This document shows, one piece after another, positions 58,413 through 64,000 of a stretch of DNA of 64,000 nucleotides. Made by a program: the position numbers and the translations under genes. Origin of the DNA: DATFWC01 sp963777755 (GTDB lineage Bacteria > Pseudomonadota > Alphaproteobacteria > Rhizobiales > Xanthobacteraceae); assembly GCA_963777755.1 (NCBI GenBank), contig CAVZSC010000012.1, forward strand, positions 1 to 64,000, written 5' to 3'. The notes beneath the pieces were generated by a model. It did no database searches, had not been told where the DNA came from, and was given only the letters and a program-made list of their open reading frames with translations. Numbering within the stretch: position 1 is the stretch's first letter; each line of letters opens with the position of its first letter.

Positions 58413-59497
58413 CGGCGATCAGGATATTGATCTTGAGCATCGGCAGCCTGGTCGGCCACAATGTCATGCAGGTGCTCGCCGGGCGGCGCGAGCACGTGTT
58501 CGTCATCGGGGCGAACAGTGCTCCCGAGGCGGAGAGCAATTTCCTCGCCGATGTGACCTACCTCGTGCCTCCGGCCGAGCGTGAGGGCGAATATGCTCCC
58601 GCCATCGAACGGATCATCGCGGCCGAGCGGCCGGACCTCGTCATTCCGACACGCGACGACGATGTGCTGGCCCTCGCGCGCATGAAGGATCGCTTTGGCG
58701 GGACGCCGGCCATGCTGGCCGGCAGCGTCGCGGCGGCCGAAATGATGAACGACAAGAAGCGGACGGCGGACTTTGCCGCCCGCCACGGATTGCCTTTTGC
58801 GCCGACCGTCGATGCGCTCGGACCGGCCAGGCAGCTCGCCGCCAGCACAGGCTTTCCGCTGATCGGCAAGCCCCGGCGCGGCCACGGCACGCGCGGCGTG
58901 ACCATCCTGCGCTCCGAGGCAGAGCTGGAGCGTGCCTTTTCGCTGCGCAACGATCTCGTCGTTCAGCCGTTTCTCGACTTCCGGCCTGAACGTGCCGAGC
59001 TGTTGCGCCCGTTCGATGCCGGCCTTCCGTTCTTCTTTTCGTTCCCCGAGGAAACTCAATACGCGGCCGAGATGATCATTGCGCCTGATGGCTCCTGTTC
59101 CCCCGTGTGCGCGATTCGCAGCGTTCAGGTCGGCGGCAAAGCGGTGCGAAACGAACGTGTAGACCACGCATACCTCATCGACCTGGCGAGGAACTATGCC
59201 AAAGCCCTCAACAGCGAGGGGTGGGTCGGTGCGCTCAACATCCAGGCAAAACGGATCGCCGACGGAGCATTCGTCCCGTTCGAAGCGAACGGCCGCTTCA
59301 GCGGCGGAACGGCGGCGAGAACGATGATGGGGTTCGATGAAGTCGGGATCGCCATCCGCGCCTTCCTGCCCGGCGTCGCGTTCCCGGGCTGGCCGGAGGA
59401 GTCCTGCAACGTGGTGCTCAAGAGCCTGACGAGCTTTGCGGTGCCCTCCCCGGCCGTCGAACAGCTCGCGCGAGACGGGACGTGGAAGCGGAGCTGA
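58409..59497 (+). CDS. ATP-grasp ligase 1
   Basis: 362 residues. An N-terminal Rossmann-like part (IRILILSIGSLVGHNVMQVL then AERPDLVIPTRDDDVLALAR) is followed by the ATP-grasp fold: LPFAPTVDALGPARQLAAST, GFPLIGKPRRGHGTRGVTIL, and the metal site FVPFEANGRFSGGTAARTMM. The layout recalls CarB-like and peptide-ligase ATP-grasp enzymes that activate a carboxylate as acyl-phosphate. Translationally coupled to the aminotransferase. Substrates unknown. Confidence 0.9.
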   Translation: MTAIRILILSIGSLVGHNVMQVLAGRREHVFVIGANSAPEAESNFLADVTYLVPPAEREGEYAPAIERIIAAERPDLVIPTRDDDVLALARMKDRFGGTPAMLAGSVAAAEMMNDKKRTADFAARHGLPFAPTVDALGPARQLAASTGFPLIGKPRRGHGTRGVTILRSEAELERAFSLRNDLVVQPFLDFRPERAELLRPFDAGLPFFFSFPEETQYAAEMIIAPDGSCSPVCAIRSVQVGGKAVRNERVDHAYLIDLARNYAKALNSEGWVGALNIQAKRIADGAFVPFEANGRFSGGTAARTMMGFDEVGIAIRAFLPGVAFPGWPEESCNVVLKSLTSFAVPSPAVEQLARDGTWKRS

Positions 59498-59516
59498 GCA
59501 CGGTGGAGATTGGCGA

Positions 59517-60623
59517 ATGACCCGCCGCCTTGCAGCGAAGCCGATCCGCTTGCTGATGCTCAGCGTCGGCAGCCTGGTGGCCGGCAACGTGCTGCAGGTG
59601 CTCGCCTCACGACGGCAGTACGTGTTTCTGATCGGCGCCAACAGCGTCGCCGAGGCGGCCGGCCATTTCCAGGTCGACGTGAGCTACCTGGTGCCGCCGG
59701 TGGCCGACGAGGCCGCATACGTCGCGGCGATCGAGCGGATTATCGTGGAGCAGGAGCCCGATCTCGTCATTCCGGGGCGCGACGACGACATCCTGGTGCT
59801 CGCCCGCATGAAATCTCGTTATCCCGACAAGCCCGTCCTGATGGTCGGCAGCGTGGCGGGCGCCGAGATTATGAATGACAAGAAACGCACGTGGGAATTC
59901 GCGCAGCGCCATGGATTGCCGTTCACGCCGACGGTCGATGCGCCAGAGCCGGCGCTCGCACTGGCGGCAGCACACGGCTATCCGCTGATCGGCAAGCCGC
60001 GCTGCGGCAACGGCGCGCGCGGCGTCACCATCCTGCGCAACGAGGCCGAGCTGGCGCGCGCGTTCGCGCGCCGCCCCGACCTCGTGGTGCAGCCGTTCCT
60101 CGACTTCCCCGCGGACGGCAAGGACCTGCTTGGCCCGTTCGACGCCGGCCTGCCGTTCTTCTTTTCCTTCCCGGAGCGGACACAATACCTCACCCACATG
60201 ATCATCGGGCCGGACGGATCGTTCTCCGAGACCTCGGTCATCCGCAACCTGCAGGTGGGCGGGCAAGCGATCCGCACCGAGAAAGTCGAAGACGCGCAAC
60301 TGCTCGACCTCGCGCGGCGCTACGGCGAGGCGATGCGGCAGGAGGGCTGGGTCGGCCCGGTGAACACGCAGTCGAAACGCACTGCTGACGGAACGTTCGT
60401 CTGCTTCGAGATGAACGGCCGGTTCGGCGGCGGAACGGCGGCCAGGACGCAGCACGGCTACGACGAGGTCGGCATCGCCATCCGCGCCTTCCTGCCCGGC
60501 GTTCAGTTTCCGGGTTTTCCGGAGGAGAATTGCAACGTCGTGCTCAAGAGCCTGACGAGCTTCGCGCTGCCGCCGCGCGGGGTCGAGCAGTTGAAGCGAA
60601 CCGGGACGTGGGAGCGCAGGTGA
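59517..60623 (+). CDS. ATP-grasp ligase 2, paralogue of ligase 1
   Basis: 368 residues, same plan as ligase 1: IRLLMLSVGSLVAGNVLQVL, PDLVIPGRDDDILVLARMKS, AEIMNDKKRTWEFAQRHGLP, GYPLIGKPRCGNGARGVTIL, FVCFEMNGRFGGGTAARTQH. About 60% alike to ligase 1 by eye along its whole length, indicating duplication. GGTGGAGATTGGCG precedes the start at 59517, 19 bases after ligase 1. Two such ligases may add two building blocks in series or form a heterodimer. Confidence 0.9.
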   Translation: MTRRLAAKPIRLLMLSVGSLVAGNVLQVLASRRQYVFLIGANSVAEAAGHFQVDVSYLVPPVADEAAYVAAIERIIVEQEPDLVIPGRDDDILVLARMKSRYPDKPVLMVGSVAGAEIMNDKKRTWEFAQRHGLPFTPTVDAPEPALALAAAHGYPLIGKPRCGNGARGVTILRNEAELARAFARRPDLVVQPFLDFPADGKDLLGPFDAGLPFFFSFPERTQYLTHMIIGPDGSFSETSVIRNLQVGGQAIRTEKVEDAQLLDLARRYGEAMRQEGWVGPVNTQSKRTADGTFVCFEMNGRFGGGTAARTQHGYDEVGIAIRAFLPGVQFPGFPEENCNVVLKSLTSFALPPRGVEQLKRTGTWERR

Positions 60624-60650
60624 ATTGAACGTCGGCACGAGCGCGCAACC

Positions 60651-60793
60651 GTCATCCTGAGGTGCTCGGCGCAATGCTCGGAGTGAACCCGATACTGCCT
60701 CTGCGCGCGCCGAGCCTCGAAGGATGATCGGCCCGGGCCGTCGTCCTTCGAGGCGACCCCGGCCAAGAGCCGGGGTCGCGCCTCAGGATGACG
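60651..60793. repeat. CATCCTGAGG-type palindromic repeat
   Basis: GTCATCCTGAGG at 60651 is matched by CCTCAGGATGAC ending 60792, with inner arms around GGCGCGC/GCGCGCC-type sequence. It is between the convergent ATP-grasp 2 and RTX 4 genes and is the best copy in this window of the family also seen at 36369-36502. Confidence 0.85.
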
Positions 60794-60803
60794 GTTCATA
60801 CGC

Positions 60804-62201
60804 TCAGATGAAGTTGCTGGTGGCGATCGCTCCGGTCGCGCCGGTGATGTCGAGCAGCAGGTCGGTCGCGTCGGTGAACGTGTTGTTGCCGGCGGTCTGC
60901 TCGATCGCCAGATAGGTGCGGCCGCCGAACGTGAACTGCGCCGCCACCACCGTGGTCCCACCACCGCCGGACAGCGCGAAAGCCGCCGCGATGGCGTTAT
61001 TGGCGGATGTGTTGAGATCGACCCCGGTACCGGCGCCCATGTTGGCCGCGAAGGTGACGTCGACGGGGGTGTCGAACCGATCCTCCGCCCAGTTCACATC
61101 GGTGATGAACTCCACCGGGCCGCCGCCCGCGGCGTTGTCGCCGTCATCGGCCGAATCCTCGTAGACGAAGACATCGTTGCCGCTGCCTCCGGAAAGGGTG
61201 TCGATGTTCGTGTTGCCGCGGAGGCTGTCGTTCCCCTCGTTGCCTTGCAGGGTGTCCCGCCCGCCACTGCCGGCATTGGTCCCGCGAAGCGAGTCGTTGC
61301 CGAGCCCACCGAACACGGTAATCGTGCTGGGTCCACCAGCGCTCTCGAGCGTGTCATTGCCCTCGTTACCGAACAGAAGGCCGTTGCCGGTAAAGGCGTC
61401 AACGAAGTCGTTACCGAATCCACCGACTACGGTGTCATCGCCGCTGGACGTTCTGATCGAGTCGGCACCACCGTTCCCGAAGACAAAATCGGCGCCCGTT
61501 CCGGTCTGTACGGAGTTGCCGCCGTCGGCGGAGTCGTTGCCGCCCACGACGGTGATCGCCGTCGCTGTGGTCGCATCGACCGTGTCGCCGCCTTCGTTGC
61601 CGAACACCTGGGGGCTGCCGGCTCCGGCGAGAAAGACCGAATCATTGCCGAGCCCGCCGAAAACCGTGTCGGCTCCACCGTTGTCCAGGACCGAATCATT
61701 GCCCTCGTTGCCGAAAATCAGGTCGTTCGAGCTGCCGGAGCTCGACGTGAACAGCGAATCGTTGCCGAACCCGCCGATCACGGTGGCAGTGCGGTCGTCG
61801 CGAACCGTATCGGCACCGCCATTGCCGAAGACGAGGTCGGCGCCCGAGCCTGCCTCGAGCGAATCGGCCCCGTCGGCCGAATCGTTGCCGCCCAGGATGG
61901 TCTGAGCGGCGCTGCTCAGGCCGGCGAAAATGGAATCGGCGCCCTCGTTGCCGAACAGGACCATGGCGCCGGTCCCCGTGGGCGCGAAAATGTTGTCGTT
62001 CTCCGTGCCGCCGGACACCGTGCCGGTATTGCCGGCCTGAAGCAGTACTATATCGTTGCCGGAATCGCCGGTGACGGTGGCGAGCCCCGTACCCGTGAAG
62101 ATGCAGTCGTCGCCGGCGAGGCCGACGATGGTGCCGGGGCCGTTGTCGCCCGCTTGGTTGAGCGTATCATTACCCGCGGTGCCCGTGGCGCTGTAGGCCA
62201 T
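60804..62201 (-). CDS. RTX-like calcium-binding repeat protein 4
   Basis: 465 residues from MAYSATGTAGNDTLNQAGDN. Repeats such as LLFGNEGNDTLESAGGPSTI and FGGLGNDSLRGTNAGSGGRD. C-terminal domain varies slightly from copies 1-3: GPVEFITDVNWAEDRFDTPV, AANMGAGTGVDLNTSANNAI, and an end in GATGAIATSNFI. GGGGAGAAATCG precedes 62201; the nine codons before it in the open frame are not conserved. RTX 4 and 5 form one sub-pair, RTX 1-3 another. Confidence 0.87.
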   Translation of the reverse strand: MAYSATGTAGNDTLNQAGDNGPGTIVGLAGDDCIFTGTGLATVTGDSGNDIVLLQAGNTGTVSGGTENDNIFAPTGTGAMVLFGNEGADSIFAGLSSAAQTILGGNDSADGADSLEAGSGADLVFGNGGADTVRDDRTATVIGGFGNDSLFTSSSGSSNDLIFGNEGNDSVLDNGGADTVFGGLGNDSVFLAGAGSPQVFGNEGGDTVDATTATAITVVGGNDSADGGNSVQTGTGADFVFGNGGADSIRTSSGDDTVVGGFGNDFVDAFTGNGLLFGNEGNDTLESAGGPSTITVFGGLGNDSLRGTNAGSGGRDTLQGNEGNDSLRGNTNIDTLSGGSGNDVFVYEDSADDGDNAAGGGPVEFITDVNWAEDRFDTPVDVTFAANMGAGTGVDLNTSANNAIAAAFALSGGGGTTVVAAQFTFGGRTYLAIEQTAGNNTFTDATDLLLDITGATGAIATSNFI

Positions 62202-62372
62202 CGATTTCTCCCCGTGCGAGGCCGCCAATTTCCGGCGGCAGTCAGGACGCAGTCTTCATAGCATAGGATTGACGATCTTGCACGGGCCGGTCTGTGGGGC
62301 GGTCAGGCAGCACGCAAGCGCCGCCGGGTTTCCCCGGCGGCGCTCAGGCGGTTTCAACTTCGCGTTGCGCGC

Positions 62373-63773
62373 TCAAATGAAATTGCTGGTGGCGATCGCG
62401 CCGGTCGCGCCGGTGATGTCGATGAGCAGGTCGGTGGTGTCGTCGAAAGCCGCCGTGCCGGTGGCCGTCTGCTCGACCACCAGGTAGGTACGGCCGCCGA
62501 AGGTGAACTGCGCCGCCGTCACTTGCGTGCCGCCGCTGCCGCCGAGCGCGAACGCGGCGGAGAGCGCGTTGGCTGCCGACGCGTTCAGGTCGGCTCCCGT
62601 CCCCGCCCCCATGTTGGCGGCAAACGTGACGGCGAAGGCATCGGTGCGGAACCGGTCGACCGACCAGTCCACGTCGGTGACGAACTCGACCGGCCCGCCA
62701 CCGACGGCATTATTGCCGTCGTCGGCGCCATCGGTGTAGGCGAACACATCGTTGCCGGTGCCGCCGGCGATCGTGTCGATCGCCACGCCGCCGCGGACCG
62801 TATCGTTGCCTTCGTTGCCCTGCAGCGTGTCGCGCCCGCCCAAGCCGCGGATGGTGTCATTGCCAAGGCCGCCGAACACCGTGTCGTTGCCGGTGTTGCC
62901 GCCGTCCACCGTGTCGTTGCTCTCGTTGGCGAAGACCAGAACGCCGGCAACGCCGGACGTGATCGAGTCGTTGCCGAAGCCGGCAACCATCGTATCGGCG
63001 CCGCCCAAGCCGTTGATCGTGTCGCCTCCGCCGTTGCCGAAGACGAAGTCGGCAGCATTCGACGCAATGATCGAGTCGCTCCCGTCGGCGGAGTCGTTGC
63101 CGCCCACGATGGTGACCGAGGACGACCGCAGCGCGGCATCGACCGTATCGGCGCCTTCGTTGCCGAAGACCTGAGCGGTACCAGTACTCTGCAGCACGAC
63201 CGAATCGTTGCCGAGGCCGGCGAAGACCGTGTCGGTTCCACCGTTCTGGTCGAAAACCGTATCGTTGCTCTCGTTGCCGAAGATCAGGTCGTTGCCGCTG
63301 CCCGAGCTGGAGGTCCACAGCGAGTCGGCGCCGAAGCCGCCGACGACCGTGTTGTTGCCTCTCTCGTCGCGAACTGTGTCGTCGCCGCCGTTGCCCAAGA
63401 TCAGGTCTGCTCCGAACCCCGAGCGGACGAAGTCCGGGCCGTCGGCCGAATCGTTGCCGCCGATGATGGTCTGAGGGGCGCTCGACTCGGACGTATAGAA
63501 TGAATCGGCTCCCTCGTTGCCGGCCAGGATCGATGAGCCGAAATCGTCCAACACCGAGCCTATCGTATCGTTCTCCGTCCCGCCGGAAATCGACCCGGTG
63601 GTGCTGGTCTGAAGGCGGATGGAATCATTGCCGGAGTCGCCGGAAACCGTGACCGCCCCGGTTCCCGACAGAATGCAGTCGTCGCCGGCGAGCCCGACGA
63701 TCGTGCCGGGCCCCGTGTCGCCGGCTTGGTCCAGCGTGTCGTTGCCCGCGGTGCCCGTTGCAGAGTAGGCCAT
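62373..63773 (-). CDS. RTX-like calcium-binding repeat protein 5
   Basis: 466 residues from MAYSATGTAGNDTLDQAGDT. Repeats LVFANESNDTVDGGNTGNDT and FGGLGNDTIRGLGGRDTLQG; C-terminal domain GPVEFVTDVDWSVDRFRTDA, AANMGAGTGADLNASAANAL, ending GATGAIATSNFI as in RTX 4. GGGGGAACA lies directly before the ATG. It follows the OGT-like gene 3 on the same strand by 122 bases and precedes RTX 4 by about 170 bases. Confidence 0.87.
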   Translation of the reverse strand: MAYSATGTAGNDTLDQAGDTGPGTIVGLAGDDCILSGTGAVTVSGDSGNDSIRLQTSTTGSISGGTENDTIGSVLDDFGSSILAGNEGADSFYTSESSAPQTIIGGNDSADGPDFVRSGFGADLILGNGGDDTVRDERGNNTVVGGFGADSLWTSSSGSGNDLIFGNESNDTVFDQNGGTDTVFAGLGNDSVVLQSTGTAQVFGNEGADTVDAALRSSSVTIVGGNDSADGSDSIIASNAADFVFGNGGGDTINGLGGADTMVAGFGNDSITSGVAGVLVFANESNDTVDGGNTGNDTVFGGLGNDTIRGLGGRDTLQGNEGNDTVRGGVAIDTIAGGTGNDVFAYTDGADDGNNAVGGGPVEFVTDVDWSVDRFRTDAFAVTFAANMGAGTGADLNASAANALSAAFALGGSGGTQVTAAQFTFGGRTYLVVEQTATGTAAFDDTTDLLIDITGATGAIATSNFI

Positions 63774-63895
63774 TGTTCCCCCAACCGATTGCTGTGAAAT
63801 CCGATCACTCAGCTACCCGACTCACCCTATAGCACGACTTCGACGAGCCGGTGCAAGACGGGCAGGTTGCATCCGCTCAACCCGTCGGCGCATCG

Positions 63896-64000
63896 TCAGG
63901 AGCGGCCGCGCTGCCAAGTGTCGACGAAGGCCGATCCGAGCGCCCGCGGGAATTTCCCGGCGTCGAAATAGTCGCCTGCGGCCAATTTGCTGCGGATCTC
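63896..64000 (-). CDS. TPR / O-GlcNAc-transferase-like glycosyltransferase 3, C-terminal end only
   Basis: The last 34 codons before the stop at 63896 read EIRSKLAAGDYFDAGKFPRA then LGSAFVDTWQRGRS. This matches the end of OGT-like 2 (EIRDKLAESDYFNTEKFTRA then LEGAFLEMWEAWCS), so a third glycosyltransferase gene of the same family enters the window from the right. The rest is outside. It confirms the repeated order glycosyltransferase then RTX genes. Confidence 0.85.
   Translation of the reverse strand, partial: EIRSKLAAGDYFDAGKFPRALGSAFVDTWQRGRS

Noticed and set aside
49437..63773. CRISPR-like periodic DNA
   Set aside because: The period comes from 9-residue protein repeats; there are no identical direct repeats with unique spacers and no cas genes.

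Overview
The window looks like chromosomal DNA of a high-GC alphaproteobacterium of the Bradyrhizobium / Rhodopseudomonas type (Hyphomicrobiales). This is inferred from gene families that are common together there: tandem ABC_sub_bind receptors, several Bug/TctC receptors with a TctAB permease, DUF899 proteins, a GlsB/YeaQ protein and abundant large palindromic intergenic repeats. No rRNA or tRNA gene was recognised and no CRISPR array is present.

Layout. 1-4.3 kb: remains of a tandem ABC substrate-binding gene array (one copy cut by the window edge, one frameshifted, one truncated), an IS110-family element, and a rearrangement joint where the third copy abuts head-on with fragments of a cation/proton antiporter gene and a ctaG gene. 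4.4-17.9 kb: accessory DNA with an H-NS-like gene and a decayed P4-like integrated element. It has a tyrosine integrase, an AlpA-type regulator, and a tightly coupled ParB-N / TSCPD / small ORF / D5-type primase operon. Serine recombinase, VRR-NUC and other phage-type genes carry frameshifts. An ABC-F gene fragment lies at the integrase edge. 18-21.7 kb: a MerR regulator divergent from a MerT-like membrane protein, with a textbook 19-bp-spacer promoter, then a MarR regulator divergent from an isoprenylcysteine methyltransferase / VTT protein / methyltransferase operon, with two perfect operator dyads. 22-34 kb: a stress-type neighbourhood. It holds a wHTH regulator, DUF899 protein, SDR, an ECF sigma factor with a SnoaL-like tail, a START-domain protein, YidB and GlsB proteins, several small secreted proteins, and three copies of one regulatory module.

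34-49 kb: an uptake and catabolic cluster: two Gfo/Idh/MocA oxidoreductases, four Bug/TctC receptors, one TctAB permease, an Ldh2-type dehydrogenase, an ACMSD-like amidohydrolase, a nitrilase-fold enzyme, a CocE-type hydrolase, a kelch protein and a cupin. The substrate cannot be named from sequence.

49.4-64 kb (window end): the most unusual region. Five paralogous, leaderless RTX-like calcium-binding repeat proteins are interleaved on the minus strand with three TPR-O-GlcNAc-transferase-like (SPINDLY-type) glycosyltransferases, the last cut by the window end. A plus-strand cassette of one DegT-type aminotransferase and two paralogous ATP-grasp ligases sits in the middle. I infer a multi-substrate system in which RTX proteins are glycosylated in the cytoplasm before export; no exporter is in the window. 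One RTX stop codon (TAG) is followed directly, in frame, by glycosyltransferase coding sequence that lacks a normal start.

Single-base frameshifts occur repeatedly in the integrated element and at least once in an otherwise intact catabolic operon, so both real gene decay and assembly errors must be kept in mind.
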